A stretch of 64,000 nt of DNA from Jiangella alba (GCF_900106035.1 NZ_FNUC01000004.1:558001-622000), one strand, 5' to 3'; shown: positions 1 through 9,518, counted from the first letter of the stretch. Notes: a model not told the origin generated them from the letters alone. Numbers and translations: made by a program.

Positions 1-199
1 CCTCGTTCGCCTCGTCCATCCAGGCCGTCGCCCACACCAGATCGCACCCCAGGCCCATGAGCTGCGGACCGAGCGTCCGGTCGATTCGCGCCAGGTACGG
101 GTTCGACGCATCGGGAGCCGGGGGTAGGCCGGAGCCGCCGAACGGCAGGATCGTCCCGTCGACATCGAGGAAGAGGAGCGGGCGCGACGCGGAGGTCAT
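1..199 (-). CDS. HAD-type hydrolase, N-terminal fragment cut by the left edge
   Basis: The minus-strand reading starts at ATG 199 and runs off the window. The 66 visible residues begin MTSASRPLLFLDVDGTILPF, which contains the haloacid dehalogenase motif I (DxDGT, Asp12 and Asp14), where the first Asp is the nucleophile and the second the acid/base. The rest of the catalytic core lies outside the window. Members of this family are phosphatases or related phosphotransferases, and the substrate cannot be inferred. The gene is divergent from the VOC gene at 317, leaving a 117-base shared upstream region. Confidence 0.75.
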   Translation of the reverse strand, partial: MTSASRPLLFLDVDGTILPFGGSGLPPAPDASNPYLARIDRTLGPQLMGLGCDLVWATAWMDEANE

Positions 200-316
200 T
201 CCCGCACGGTAGCGGCGAGCCGGGCGGTACATGTCAGCCGACCGAGAAACGGAATGTCGAGAATCTGGAGGTGGCTCCGTCCCTGGGTCACAACCACCGA
301 ACAGGAGATGGCAGCC

Positions 317-757
317 ATGACACACATACGGCGTTTCGACCACATCGGCATCACCGTCGCGGACCCGAAGACGGCGACGGAGTTCTTCGTGGGGCTGGGG
401 CTCGAGGTCGAGGGCACCGGATCCGTGGAGGGCGAGTTCGTGGAGGCCGTGTGCGGCATCCCGGACGCCCGCTGCGAGATCACGATGCTGCGCGTGCCCG
501 CCGGCGGACCACGGCTGGAGCTGTCGAGCTTCGTCACGCCCGACCACGTGCCGGGATCACCGGCGGCGATGGCGAACGAGCTGGGGCTGCGCAACGTGTC
601 GTTCGAGGTGGGAGACCTCCAGGCGGCCGTCGACGCGGTGGCGGCGGACGGGTATGGGCTCGTGGCCGGGATCGGCGAGTACGCGGGCAGCGTCCGGATG
701 GCGTACGTCCGGGGACCCGAGGGGATCGTCGTGTCGCTGTTCGAGCAGCTCAGCTGA
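317..757 (+). CDS. VOC-superfamily (glyoxalase/dioxygenase-fold) protein
   Basis: The 146-residue product has the paired beta-alpha-beta-beta-beta layout of the vicinal oxygen chelate fold. It begins MTHIRRFDHIGITV, with His8 as probable first metal ligand. Glu in PRLELSSF and the C-terminal Glu of VVSLFEQLS are likely further ligands. ATG 317 is chosen because AGGAG at 303–307 is well spaced; an in-frame reading from 254 would add 21 residues without family character. The last 8 bases overlap the convergent mmsA gene. Substrate unknown; lactoylglutathione lyase, epimerase or ring-cleavage activity are all possible for this fold. Confidence 0.8.
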   Translation: MTHIRRFDHIGITVADPKTATEFFVGLGLEVEGTGSVEGEFVEAVCGIPDARCEITMLRVPAGGPRLELSSFVTPDHVPGSPAAMANELGLRNVSFEVGDLQAAVDAVAADGYGLVAGIGEYAGSVRMAYVRGPEGIVVSLFEQLS

Positions 758-2246
758 CCGTCGGGAAGGCGAGCGGCGCGGGCGTCGCCTCCCGGACCCG
801 GGGCCAGCGCGTGGTCACCACCTTCGCGCGCGTGTAGAACGCCACCCCCTCGGTGCCGTGGACGTGATGGTCGCCGAAGAGGGACTGCTTCCAGCCGCCG
901 AAGGAGTGGAACGCCATCGGGACGGGGACCGGGACGTTCACGCCGATCATGCCGACCTCGACGCGGCGCTGGAACTCGCGCGCCACGTGGCCGGACGAGG
1001 TGAAGACGGCGGTGCCGTTGCCGTACGGGTTGGCGTTGATCACGTCGATGGCCGCGTCGAGCGTCGGGACCCGCAGGACGGCGAGGACGGGGCCGAAGAT
1101 CTCGTCCCGGTAGACGTCCATCGACGGCGTAACGTGGTCGAGCAGGGTCGGGCCGATGAAGAAGCCGTCCTCGTGACCGGCGACGACGAGGTCGCGGCCG
1201 TCGACGACCACGGTGGCCCCGGACTTGCCGCCCTGCGCGACGGCGCCGGCGATGCGGGAGCGGGCGGCGGCCGTCACGACCGGGCCCATCTCGACGCCGT
1301 CCGCGCCACCGGGGCCGACGGCGATGTGCAGGGTCCGCTCGCGGATCCGCTCGACGAGGTCGTCGGCAGCCGAGCCGACGGCCACCACGGCCGAGATCGC
1401 CATGCACCGCTGGCCGGCCGACCCGTACCCGGCCGCGACGATGTGGTCGGCGGCGAAGTCGAGGTCGGCGTCAGGGAGAACAACGGCGTGGTTCTTCGCG
1501 CCGCCGAGCGCCTGCACCCGCTTCCCGGCCGCACCGGCGCGTCCGTGGACGTACCGGGCGATCGGCGTCGAGCCCACGAACGACACCGCGTCGACACCGG
1601 GGTGGTCCAGCAGCGCGTCGACCGCCACCTTGTCGCCGTGCACCACGTTGAACACGCCGTCGGGCAGCCCGGCCCGCTGGTACAGCCGCGCGACCAGGTC
1701 GGAGGCGCCGGGCACCCGCTCGGACGGCTTCAGCACGAACGCGTTGCCGCACGCGATCGCGAGCGGATGCATCCACAGCGGCACCATCACCGGGAAGTTG
1801 AACGGCGTGATGCCGGCGACGACGCCGAGCGGCTGGCGGAAGGAATAGGAGTCGACGCCGCGGGAGACCTGGTCGCTGAACGCGCCCTTGAGCAGTTGCG
1901 GGATCCCGCAGGCGAACTCCACCACCTCGCGGCCGCGCACCACCTCCCCGCGCGCGTCGTCGAGGGTCTTGCCGTGCTCGGAGGAGATGACGGCGGCCAG
2001 CTCGTCCTCGTGCCGGACCAGCAGCTCCCGGAACGCGAACATGATCCGGGACCGCGCCGTCACCGACGTCTGCGCCCAGGAGTCCGCCGCCCGCCGAGCA
2101 GCCGACACCGCCGCGTCGACGTCCACGGCGGTCCCCAGCCGCACCCGCCGCCGCACCACGCCGACGGCAGGATCGAACACCTCCCCGAACCGGTCACCGG
2201 TGCCGGGGACGGCAACACCGTCGATCCAGTGGTCGTACGTCGTCAT
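750..2246 (-). CDS. mmsA: Methylmalonate/malonate-semialdehyde dehydrogenase (CoA-acylating)
   Basis: The 498-residue aldehyde dehydrogenase has the features of the MMSDH/IolA branch: the segment GKRVQALGGAKNH around residues 241–252, the TPFNFP nucleotide-binding motif near 147–152, and catalytic Cys281 in GQRCMAIS. This branch converts methylmalonate or malonate semialdehyde with CoA and NAD+ to propionyl-CoA or acetyl-CoA plus CO2. It is the last gene of the amidase-to-mmsA operon, directly after a class III aminotransferase that could supply the semialdehyde. An alternative GTG start at 2252 overlaps the aminotransferase stop (GTGA) and adds two residues. Its stop overlaps the convergent VOC gene. 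Confidence 0.93.
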   Translation of the reverse strand: MTTYDHWIDGVAVPGTGDRFGEVFDPAVGVVRRRVRLGTAVDVDAAVSAARRAADSWAQTSVTARSRIMFAFRELLVRHEDELAAVISSEHGKTLDDARGEVVRGREVVEFACGIPQLLKGAFSDQVSRGVDSYSFRQPLGVVAGITPFNFPVMVPLWMHPLAIACGNAFVLKPSERVPGASDLVARLYQRAGLPDGVFNVVHGDKVAVDALLDHPGVDAVSFVGSTPIARYVHGRAGAAGKRVQALGGAKNHAVVLPDADLDFAADHIVAAGYGSAGQRCMAISAVVAVGSAADDLVERIRERTLHIAVGPGGADGVEMGPVVTAAARSRIAGAVAQGGKSGATVVVDGRDLVVAGHEDGFFIGPTLLDHVTPSMDVYRDEIFGPVLAVLRVPTLDAAIDVINANPYGNGTAVFTSSGHVAREFQRRVEVGMIGVNVPVPVPMAFHSFGGWKQSLFGDHHVHGTEGVAFYTRAKVVTTRWPRVREATPAPLAFPTVS

Positions 2247-2248
2247 GC

Positions 2249-3619
2249 TCACGCTCCGACCAGCGAACGGACCGCGCCGGCCAGCACCCGCAGGTGCAGG
2301 TCGACATCGTCCTCGGTGGTCGCCGGGCACATCAGCGCCATGTTGTGGAACGGCGTCAGCATGATGCCCCGGTTGAGCAGGTAGAGGTGCAGGTAGTCCT
2401 CGAGCTCCGCGTCGGTCGACGCGTACGACTCGGTGCCGTTGCGTGGCCCCGGCGACATGAACCGGTACTCCGAGCGGGCGCCCAGCTGGGTCACGACCCA
2501 CGGCAGCGCGAACTCGTCGATCAGCCCCTGCACCCCCGCGGTGTAGCGCGCGGACAGCGCGATCATCCGCCCGTACGCCTCTTCGGTCAGCGACGATTCC
2601 AGCGTCGCCCGCGCCGCCGCGAGCGACAGCGCGTTGCCGGCCAGCGTCCCGCCGACGCCGCCGGTGTCGACGAGGTCGAGGTCGTCGCGGGCCAGCAGGT
2701 TCTCCGCGAACGCGGCGGACAGCCCGAACGCGCCGATCGGAACGCCGCCGGCGATGGCCTTGCCGATGGTGAGGATGTCGGGTTCCAGCTGCCATGCCCG
2801 TGTGCAGCCGCCCGGCCCGGCCGAGACGGTGTGCGTCTCGTCGTTGATCAGCAGCGTGCCGGTCGCCCGGGTCAGCTCCCGGACGGCGGCGAGGTACCCC
2901 GGGTCCGGCAGCACGATGCCCATGTTGGTCATCGCCGGCTCCATCAGGACGGCCGCGACGTCGCCGGCGGCCAGCTCGCGCTCCAACGCGGGCACGTCGT
3001 TGAACTCGACCACCCGGCTGGTGCGCGTGACGTCGAACGGGGCGCCGACGTTGCCCGGCCGCGGCTGCGGCCCGTCGGCGCCGGTGACGATGAACGACTC
3101 GTCGACGCTGCCGTGGTAGCTGAAACTCATGACGAGCACGCGCGGCCGCCCGGTGACGGCGCGGGCCAGCCGCAGCGCCCAGCGGTTCGCGTCGGTAGCG
3201 GTGAGCGCGAAGCTCCACTGCGTCAGGCCGAACCGGCGGGTCAGCTCGTCGGCGACGGCGGCGGCGTCCTCGGTCGGCAGCATCGTGGTGGCGCCGCCCT
3301 GCTCGCCGAACCGGGCGGCCACCGCCGCGACGGTCGCCGGCGGTGAGTGGCCGGCCATGGCGCCGGTGTCGCCCAGGCAGAAGTCCACCAGCTCATGGCC
3401 GTCGACGTCCCACAGGCGGGCGCCGCGGGCGCGGTCGAGGTAGAGCGGGAACCCGGCCGCCGTCTTGGCCATCCAGGTCATCGGCACCCCGGTCAGCAGG
3501 TGCCGGCCGCGGCCGTGCGCCTGCCGCGACCGCGGGTTGCGCTCGGCGAAGCTCGCGCGCTCCTCGGTCAGCAGCCGGTCCAGCCGGACGCGGTCGACGG
3601 TGTGCAGGGTGCTGGTCAT
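2249..3619 (-). CDS. Class III (omega-) aminotransferase, glutamate-1-semialdehyde-mutase-like
   Basis: The 456-residue fold-type I PLP enzyme has the probable Schiff-base lysine Lys287 in LTIGKAIAGG and Asp260 in LINDETHT, which should hold the pyridine nitrogen. The sequence recalls glutamate-1-semialdehyde 2,1-aminomutase-like aminotransferases, but a catabolic operon makes transamination of an omega-amino acid (for example beta-alanine, 3-aminoisobutyrate or a longer chain) more likely than tetrapyrrole synthesis. ATG 3619 overlaps the upstream hyuB stop by four bases (ATGA), and mmsA follows directly, so the semialdehyde product could be passed to MmsA. Substrate choice is inference. Confidence 0.88.
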   Translation of the reverse strand: MTSTLHTVDRVRLDRLLTEERASFAERNPRSRQAHGRGRHLLTGVPMTWMAKTAAGFPLYLDRARGARLWDVDGHELVDFCLGDTGAMAGHSPPATVAAVAARFGEQGGATTMLPTEDAAAVADELTRRFGLTQWSFALTATDANRWALRLARAVTGRPRVLVMSFSYHGSVDESFIVTGADGPQPRPGNVGAPFDVTRTSRVVEFNDVPALERELAAGDVAAVLMEPAMTNMGIVLPDPGYLAAVRELTRATGTLLINDETHTVSAGPGGCTRAWQLEPDILTIGKAIAGGVPIGAFGLSAAFAENLLARDDLDLVDTGGVGGTLAGNALSLAAARATLESSLTEEAYGRMIALSARYTAGVQGLIDEFALPWVVTQLGARSEYRFMSPGPRNGTESYASTDAELEDYLHLYLLNRGIMLTPFHNMALMCPATTEDDVDLHLRVLAGAVRSLVGA

Positions 3620-5397
3620 GACGGTGCTCCGATCGTGTCGCCGGCCCGCAGCCGGGCGGTGCGTTCCGTGTCGACGTCGCCGGCGTCGTCGACCTCGACG
3701 CGGTAGACGGTGAGCGCGCGGTCCCGGCTGACCCAGCCCTCGCGGACGTCGCGGGCGACACGGTGCGGATCGCGCGAGACCGGGTCGCCGTAGCCGCCCC
3801 CGCCGCTGGTCCGGGCCACCAGCCGCTCGCCCTCCTGGATGGTCACCGGCCCGCAGATGTCCAGCGCCGTGAGCACGCCGTCGCCGTCCCGCTTGAACTG
3901 GGCCGACGGCGCGCCGGGCTGCCCGCCGGCGGCGCCCATCATCGGGTTGATCGAGCCGTCGTTGGCGTAGACGGCCTCCAGGTGGGTGCCGACCGGCCCG
4001 TACTCGACGTGCAGTGACGGCGCGCCGCGGAACCGCCCGGCGCCCTCGGTGTCGGGGTCGATGTGCCGGCGGTGGATGACGATCGGCTGCTTCAGCTCGT
4101 CGATCTCGACGCTGTCCAGCAGCAGCGTCCCGCCGCTGCCGAGGTCGCTCATGGTCAGCCAGCCGTCGGCCGCCGGCGCGCCGGCGCCGCCGTTGGGGCC
4201 GGTGAAGATCTGGTTGACGAACGGCCCGTGCTGGTCGCGCCGGTCGATCCCGGACACGACCGCCTCCGACGGCGACATCCCACTGCCCACCTCGGCCATG
4301 CCGAGCCCGTCGCCGATCTCGGCCATGGCCCGCTGGACGGCGTTGCCGACCCGGTTGGAGAGGTTCGTCGTCGCGACGGAGCAGCTGGCCGGGTGCCGCG
4401 GGATCCCGACGACGCAGTTCTCCCGCAGCAGCACCCGGACCCGCCGGAAGCTGCCCTGGTTGTGCGGCACGGTGTGGTCGATGCTGTTGAAGATGCCGAT
4501 CAGCGCGGCCGTCCGCGACGTCGCCTCGCTGAGGTTGAGCCCGGACGGCACGCAGTCGGGGTTGTCGCGCAGGTCGACCTCGATCATGCCCTCGTCCGGG
4601 CGCACCTGCACCGACACCGACAGCGGGATGCCGTCCGGCACGCCCGGGAACGGGTCGTGGACGGTCGTCGTGGTCGCGGATCCGGCCGGCAGCTGCCGGA
4701 TCGCGGCCTCCATGCGCAGCTCGCCGTAGTCCAGCCAGCCGGCGGCGAACTCGTCCAGCGTGTCCCAGCCGACCTCGTCGGCCAGCCGCAGCAGCGCGCG
4801 CTCGCCGATCCGGGCGCTGCCGAGGATGGCCAGGTAGTCGCCGCGCCACTGGTCCGGGACGCGGATGCGCATCTCGCACATGCGCAGGATGTCCTCGCAG
4901 TCCGCGTAGTCGCGCTGGGCCCGGACCACCGGGAAGATCAGCGCGCCCTCCTCGTACACGTCGCGGGCGCTGGCGAGGTAGGTGGTGGGCACCGAGTTGC
5001 CGCAGTCGGCCTGGTGCGCCTTGGCCAGCACGGTGAAGCGGTGCCGGCCGTCGTGGTCGACGACGGGGATCAGCACGGAGTGGTCGGCGGCGTGGGTGTT
5101 GCCGTGGTACGGCGAGTTGTGGAGAAACGCGTCGCCGGCGCGCACCTGTGGATAGAACTCGAGCATCGACCTGGCCTGCAGGTCCGGGCCGCCCATCACG
5201 TGGATCGGCGGGCTCTGCCCGGTCATCAGCACGCTGCCGTCGGCGGCGAGGATGCAGCACGAGAAGTCGCGTGCGGTGTTGAGCACGCCGGAGCGGCCGG
5301 AGCGGGCCAGCGTGTTGGACATCCGGCGCACGATGGCCTCGAAGCGGTGACTCAGCACCGCCAGCCGGGCTCCGTCGCGGATCGCGGTCATGGTCAT
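3616..5397 (-). CDS. hyuB: Hydantoinase B/oxoprolinase (HyuB) family subunit
   Basis: The 593-residue protein is a full-length hydantoinase B domain with typical segments such as SPYHGNTHAADH (around residue 94) and HRRHIDPDTEGAGRFRG near 445. HyuB partners HyuA in ATP-dependent opening of cyclic amides (N-methylhydantoinase, 5-oxoprolinase, caprolactamase types) or, in other relatives, in acetone carboxylation. Here it starts one base after the hyuA stop and overlaps the downstream aminotransferase, so the pair is strictly co-translated. A following aminotransferase fits a route in which lactam opening yields an omega-amino acid. The exact ring substrate cannot be read from sequence. Confidence 0.9.
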   Translation of the reverse strand: MTMTAIRDGARLAVLSHRFEAIVRRMSNTLARSGRSGVLNTARDFSCCILAADGSVLMTGQSPPIHVMGGPDLQARSMLEFYPQVRAGDAFLHNSPYHGNTHAADHSVLIPVVDHDGRHRFTVLAKAHQADCGNSVPTTYLASARDVYEEGALIFPVVRAQRDYADCEDILRMCEMRIRVPDQWRGDYLAILGSARIGERALLRLADEVGWDTLDEFAAGWLDYGELRMEAAIRQLPAGSATTTTVHDPFPGVPDGIPLSVSVQVRPDEGMIEVDLRDNPDCVPSGLNLSEATSRTAALIGIFNSIDHTVPHNQGSFRRVRVLLRENCVVGIPRHPASCSVATTNLSNRVGNAVQRAMAEIGDGLGMAEVGSGMSPSEAVVSGIDRRDQHGPFVNQIFTGPNGGAGAPAADGWLTMSDLGSGGTLLLDSVEIDELKQPIVIHRRHIDPDTEGAGRFRGAPSLHVEYGPVGTHLEAVYANDGSINPMMGAAGGQPGAPSAQFKRDGDGVLTALDICGPVTIQEGERLVARTSGGGGYGDPVSRDPHRVARDVREGWVSRDRALTVYRVEVDDAGDVDTERTARLRAGDTIGAPS

Positions 5398-5398
5398 G

Positions 5399-7510
5399 TC
5401 AGGCCACCTCGGTCAGGGTCGGCTGCCGGCGCTCCTGCGCGGGCCGGATGACGAGCGAGCCCGACGGCGCGAGCTCGCAGACGCTGGGGTCCGCCACGAC
5501 GACGGTCGTGAACGGCGACTCGATCAGCACCGGCCCCTGGATCGGCTCGCCGGCCGTCACCGACGACAGGGCGCGGACGGGGATCTCGACGAGGCCGCGG
5601 CCGGGGACGTAGGCCCGTCGGGTGGCCGGCACCGCGGAGTCGCCGAGCCGGGCCCGGACCGCGGTGTCGCGCCGCAGCGGCACGGTGACCCGGGCGCCCC
5701 AGCTGACCGCCTCGACCGGCGAACCGGGATCGGTCACGCCGAGGATCTCCTCGTGCGTGGCGTGGAAGTCGGCGGCGAAGTCGAGCACGTCCTGGGACGA
5801 GAGGAAGGACCGGACCCGAAGCGGCACCTCGAGCTCCCAGATCTGCTGCGGGTAGCGCGCCTCGGCGAACAGCGTGACGGACGGTTCGGACGCGCCCGGC
5901 CCGACGTGCGCGACGAACTCCTGGCACTGCCGCCGCAGCCCGGCCAGGGCGGCGTTGACGCGGTCCGGGTCGAACGCCGTGGTCAGCGTCGGCAGGGTGA
6001 CGTTGTACACGGCGGTGAGGTCGGACATCAGCGCGCCGGCCGCCGCCAGCGCCGCACCGACGGCCGGCACCACCAGCTGTTCGCAGCCCAGGCGCTTGGC
6101 CACGGCGACGGCGTTGAGCCCGGCCGCGCCGCCACCGCCGACGAGCACGGCGCCGGCCGGGTCGATGCCCTGCTGCAGCGTGATCTCCTCGATGGCGCGC
6201 ACCATCTGCTCGGTCGTGAGGTCGAGGACGGCGTGCGCGGCGGCCACCGGGTCCAGGCCGAGCGGCCCGGCGACGTCGGCGGTCACCGCGGCCAGCGCCG
6301 CGTCGGTGTCGAGCCGCAGCGCGCCGCCGGAGAACACGTCCGGGTCGAGGTAGCCGAGCACCAGCGCCGCGTCGGTGACGGTCGCCCGCCGGCCGCCGCG
6401 GCCGTAGCAGGCCGGTCCGGGCACCGAGCCGGCGCTCTGCGGGCCGATGTGCAGCAGCCCGCCCGGGTCGACCCAGGCGATGCTGCCGCCGCCGGCGCCG
6501 ACGCTCTTCACGTCGATCGACGGCAGCCCGGTCAGGTGCCCGGTCCCCTCGTCACCGACCCAGGCCGACCGGGTGGACGGGATCTCGCCGCGGCGCACCA
6601 GCGTGACGTCGTACGTGGTGCCGCCCGCGTCGGCGACGATCACGTCGTCGGCGCCGAGGTCGGACCGGGCGTAGGCGCGGCCCGCGACCGGGGCCATCGA
6701 CGGCCCGGAGTTGAGGGTGAGGATGGGCGCGGCCGCGGCGTCGGCGACGTCGACGACCCCGCCCATCGACGTCACCATGAGGATGCGCCCGGTCAGCCCG
6801 GCGGCGCGCAGCTTCGTGGTCAGCGCGCCGATGTAGGTGGCCATCAGCGGCTTGAGCGACGCGTCGATGGCCGTCGACGAAGCCCGGCGGTACTCCCGCA
6901 GCGACGGGTTGAGCGTGTGCGACAGCGAGTACGGCACCCCGGGCAGCGCCGCGTCCAGAACGGCGCCGACGGCCAGCTCGTGCGCGGCGTTCACCGTCGA
7001 CCACAGCAGGCACACCGCCACGGCCTCGACCTCCAGGGCGGCCAGCCGCGTGCACAGCGCCCGCACGGCGTCGAGGTCGACCGGCTCGAGGATCTCGCCG
7101 GTGGACAGGACGCGCCCGGGCACCTCGAAGGTCAGCGACCGCGGCACGTACGGCTCCGGGAACGGCACGGTGAAGTCGAACGGGTCGCGGCGGCCGCCTT
7201 CGCGCAACAGCAGGACGTCGGGGTGGCCGCGGGTGGTGAGGAAGGCGGTGCGGGCGGCGTTGCCGGTCAGCACCGCGTTCAGCCCGCGCGTCGTGGCGTG
7301 CACGAACGTGCCCACCCGGCCGACGAACTGCGTCAGCGACTGCCCGTCGGCGGCGGCCGCGACGGACAGCACGTCGAGGATGCCGCGCACCGGGTCGTCG
7401 GGGACCGTCGGCGACTTGTACAGCCGCAGCCGGTCGGCCTCCTCGACGACGAGGTCGGTGAACGTCCCGCCGATGTCGACCGACACCCGCAGCTCCCGCT
7501 CAGAAGCCAT
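5399..7510 (-). CDS. hyuA: Hydantoinase A/oxoprolinase (HyuA) family subunit
   Basis: The 703-residue protein starts MASERELRVSVDIGGTFTD, the DIGGTFTD phosphate-binding motif that opens the actin-like (ASKHA) ATPase domain of HyuA proteins. A second glycine-rich ATPase segment, VGGGGAAGLNA, lies near residue 463. HyuA provides the ATPase part of the HyuA–HyuB enzyme, which phosphorylates and opens a lactam or hydantoin ring. Its start lies inside the end of the decarboxylase gene (11-base overlap). Length matches separate A subunits of N-methylhydantoinase or caprolactamase rather than fused 1,280-residue 5-oxoprolinases. Confidence 0.92.
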   Translation of the reverse strand: MASERELRVSVDIGGTFTDLVVEEADRLRLYKSPTVPDDPVRGILDVLSVAAAADGQSLTQFVGRVGTFVHATTRGLNAVLTGNAARTAFLTTRGHPDVLLLREGGRRDPFDFTVPFPEPYVPRSLTFEVPGRVLSTGEILEPVDLDAVRALCTRLAALEVEAVAVCLLWSTVNAAHELAVGAVLDAALPGVPYSLSHTLNPSLREYRRASSTAIDASLKPLMATYIGALTTKLRAAGLTGRILMVTSMGGVVDVADAAAAPILTLNSGPSMAPVAGRAYARSDLGADDVIVADAGGTTYDVTLVRRGEIPSTRSAWVGDEGTGHLTGLPSIDVKSVGAGGGSIAWVDPGGLLHIGPQSAGSVPGPACYGRGGRRATVTDAALVLGYLDPDVFSGGALRLDTDAALAAVTADVAGPLGLDPVAAAHAVLDLTTEQMVRAIEEITLQQGIDPAGAVLVGGGGAAGLNAVAVAKRLGCEQLVVPAVGAALAAAGALMSDLTAVYNVTLPTLTTAFDPDRVNAALAGLRRQCQEFVAHVGPGASEPSVTLFAEARYPQQIWELEVPLRVRSFLSSQDVLDFAADFHATHEEILGVTDPGSPVEAVSWGARVTVPLRRDTAVRARLGDSAVPATRRAYVPGRGLVEIPVRALSSVTAGEPIQGPVLIESPFTTVVVADPSVCELAPSGSLVIRPAQERRQPTLTEVA

Positions 7511-8753
7511 AGCTGGACACCTTCTCCTGCTCCGCCGCCGTGACCTCCGGGGTCAGCGGCACCGCCAGTTCCATCGCCGCGCGCAGGTCGGCGAGGAAGT
7601 GCGGGGTCTGGCCCTCGTTGTGCGGCATCGGCACGACGACGATGCCGACGGGGGCCGGGACCTGCCGGGCGGCGAACATCCAGCCGCGGCTGCGGATCTC
7701 CTCGACCACCGGCCGCAGGTCGAGGGCGGGCGAGTGGATCAGCGAGATGTTGATCCGCGAGCCCGGGTAGACGTCCAGGCCGGGGATCTCGCGCACGCCG
7801 TCGATCAGCTCGTCGCGCAACGCCATCGACTTCAGCGACACCGCCGTGTAGCCGGCCTCGCCGAGCAGCGTGGCCATCGTCCAGGCCCCGGCGATGGGGC
7901 CGGTGCCGCGGGTGCCGGACATCGTCCCGTTGGGCGGGCAGATCTCCTTCGCCGCGGCCAGCAGCGACGCGTCGCGGAAGAACAGCGACCCGGCCGGCGG
8001 CGGCGCCATGCCGTTCTTGTGCAGGTCGGCGCTGATCGAGCAGACGCCGGGGACGCGGAAGTCCCACGGCTCGATGGCGGTGTCGTACCCGGACCGCTCC
8101 AGGAACGGCAGGATGTAGCCGCCGAAGGCCGCGTCGACGTGGAAGTAGAGGCCACGCCGCTGGGCGATCTCGCCGATCGCCTCGATCGGGTCGATGCTGC
8201 CGTAGGCCCAGGTGCCGGCGGTGGCGATCAGGGCGATGGTGTCCGGGCGGATCGCCGCCTCGATCGCCTCGGGGTCGACGTGGTGCAGCCCGCTGTCCGG
8301 CGCCGGGACGGCGATCGCGTCGAGGTCGAACATCCGGCACAGCTTGTACAGCGAGTAGTGCCCGTTGTCCGGGAAGACGACGCTGCCGCCGCGGCGGCCG
8401 GACAGCTGCTTCGCGGTCAGGATCGCGCACATGTTGGACTCGGAGCCGCCGGAGCTGATGAAGCCGGCGGCGTCGGGCGCGCCGAGCAGCCCGCCCATCC
8501 AGCCGACGATCTCGGCCTCCATCTCGCGGGCGCCGCCGCCGGTGATCCAGGTCTCGCCGTGCAGGAACCGGGCGTAGGCGCGCACCGAGAGCTCCCTGAT
8601 CTCGTCGCCCCACGGCAGTTCGGGTGCTGAGACCAGGTGCGGGCCCTCGTCGAACAGGTTGCGGGGCATCTCCGGGAACCGGGACACCCGCTCCAGCCGG
8701 GCCAGCCGCGCGTCGAGGTCGGCGACGGTGAGGCCGCCCGGGAACGCGGTCAC
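7500..8753 (-). CDS. PLP-dependent group II amino acid decarboxylase (MfnA/sphingosine-phosphate-lyase-like)
   Basis: The 417-residue fold-type I PLP enzyme shows SGGSESN near 101–107 (phosphate pocket), His132 in DNGHYS (stacks on PLP), Asp207 in HVDAAFGG and Schiff-base Lys246 in SADLHKNG. This set is typical of tyrosine/aspartate decarboxylases of the MfnA group and of sphingosine-1-phosphate lyases. Decarboxylation of aspartate would give beta-alanine, and of tyrosine tyramine. Either product could feed an aminotransferase or amine oxidase encoded in this region. It overlaps the upstream SDR by four bases and the downstream hyuA by eleven. Substrate unassigned. Confidence 0.88.
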   Translation of the reverse strand: MTAFPGGLTVADLDARLARLERVSRFPEMPRNLFDEGPHLVSAPELPWGDEIRELSVRAYARFLHGETWITGGGAREMEAEIVGWMGGLLGAPDAAGFISSGGSESNMCAILTAKQLSGRRGGSVVFPDNGHYSLYKLCRMFDLDAIAVPAPDSGLHHVDPEAIEAAIRPDTIALIATAGTWAYGSIDPIEAIGEIAQRRGLYFHVDAAFGGYILPFLERSGYDTAIEPWDFRVPGVCSISADLHKNGMAPPPAGSLFFRDASLLAAAKEICPPNGTMSGTRGTGPIAGAWTMATLLGEAGYTAVSLKSMALRDELIDGVREIPGLDVYPGSRINISLIHSPALDLRPVVEEIRSRGWMFAARQVPAPVGIVVVPMPHNEGQTPHFLADLRAAMELAVPLTPEVTAAEQEKVSSYGF

Positions 8754-9508
8754 TGCGCCACCACCCCGCCGTCGACGAGCAGGCTGACGCCGGTCACGTA
8801 GCCGGACGCCGCCGACGCCAGGTACACCACGGCCGGGCTGATGTCGCCCACCTCGCCGATACGCCCGGCCGGCGTCATCGCGAGGATCTCCTTCTCCACC
8901 TCCGGCGTGATGAGCTCGCGGTTCATCGGCGTGTGGACGTTGCCCGGCGCCACCGCGTTGACCCGCACGCCGGCCGGCGCCAGCTCCGTCGCGAGCGCCT
9001 TGACCAGCAGCTCGATGGCGCCCTTGGACAGGCAGTAGGCCGAGTCGTTGGGCGAGCCGACGTGCCCGGACATCGACGAGACGAAGACGATCGACCCGCC
9101 CGGGCGCAGGTGCGGGCTCACGGACCGGGTGAGCCGGTACGGCGCGCGCACGTTCGTCGCCCAGTGGTCGTCGAGCAGGTCGTCGCCGGTGTCGGCCAGC
9201 GACGCCTGGGCGTAGATCCCGGCGGAGTGGACGAGGACGTCGAGCCGGCCGAAGGCGGCCAGCGCCTGCGCGACGATCGCGTCCGGCGCGTCGTCCTGGC
9301 AGAGGTCGACGGCGACGGTGGCGGTCTGCGCGCCGGTGGCGGCGACCGCTTCGGCGGCCGCGGCCAGCCGGTCCGGGGATCGGCCGACCAGCACGACGGC
9401 GCTGCCGGCCGCTCCGAGGGCACGTGCGATCTCGGCGCCGATGCCCGAGCTGGCGCCGGTCACGACGGAGACTCTCCCGGTCAACCCGAAGGGGTTTTCG
9501 GACGTCAT
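8750..9508 (-). CDS. Short-chain dehydrogenase/reductase
   Basis: The 252-residue classical SDR has the cofactor motif TGASSGIG at residues 17–24, an NAG-equivalent at HSAG 94–97, the catalytic serine around 144–145 (VSSMSG) and Tyr158/Lys162 in YCLSK. It probably oxidises or reduces an alcohol or carbonyl intermediate with NAD(P). GGGAG stands six bases before ATG 9508. It follows the transporter gene by 10 bases and overlaps the decarboxylase by four. FabG-type acyl reduction is the main alternative, but the setting is catabolic. Confidence 0.9.
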   Translation of the reverse strand: MTSENPFGLTGRVSVVTGASSGIGAEIARALGAAGSAVVLVGRSPDRLAAAAEAVAATGAQTATVAVDLCQDDAPDAIVAQALAAFGRLDVLVHSAGIYAQASLADTGDDLLDDHWATNVRAPYRLTRSVSPHLRPGGSIVFVSSMSGHVGSPNDSAYCLSKGAIELLVKALATELAPAGVRVNAVAPGNVHTPMNRELITPEVEKEILAMTPAGRIGEVGDISPAVVYLASAASGYVTGVSLLVDGGVVAQ

Positions 9509-9518
9509 GAGCTCCCTT

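Noticed and set aside
2249-3619. Glutamate-1-semialdehyde 2,1-aminomutase (hemL) of tetrapyrrole synthesis
   Set aside because: The sequence is similar in fold, but it lies in a catabolic operon between hyuB and mmsA, with no heme genes nearby, so a general omega-aminotransferase call is safer.
2249-5260. A single 1,003-residue protein joining hyuB frame sequence to the aminotransferase
   Set aside because: The first half is an out-of-frame reading of hyuB. The aminotransferase has its own ATG at 3619 overlapping the hyuB stop.
5390-7543. Long plus-strand open frame opposite hyuA (717 codons) and similar long frames opposite most genes
   Set aside because: High GC removes stop codons from the antisense frames. 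The translated sequence is low-complexity Arg/Gly/Asp/Val, has no family character, and the minus strand holds a clear HyuA protein.
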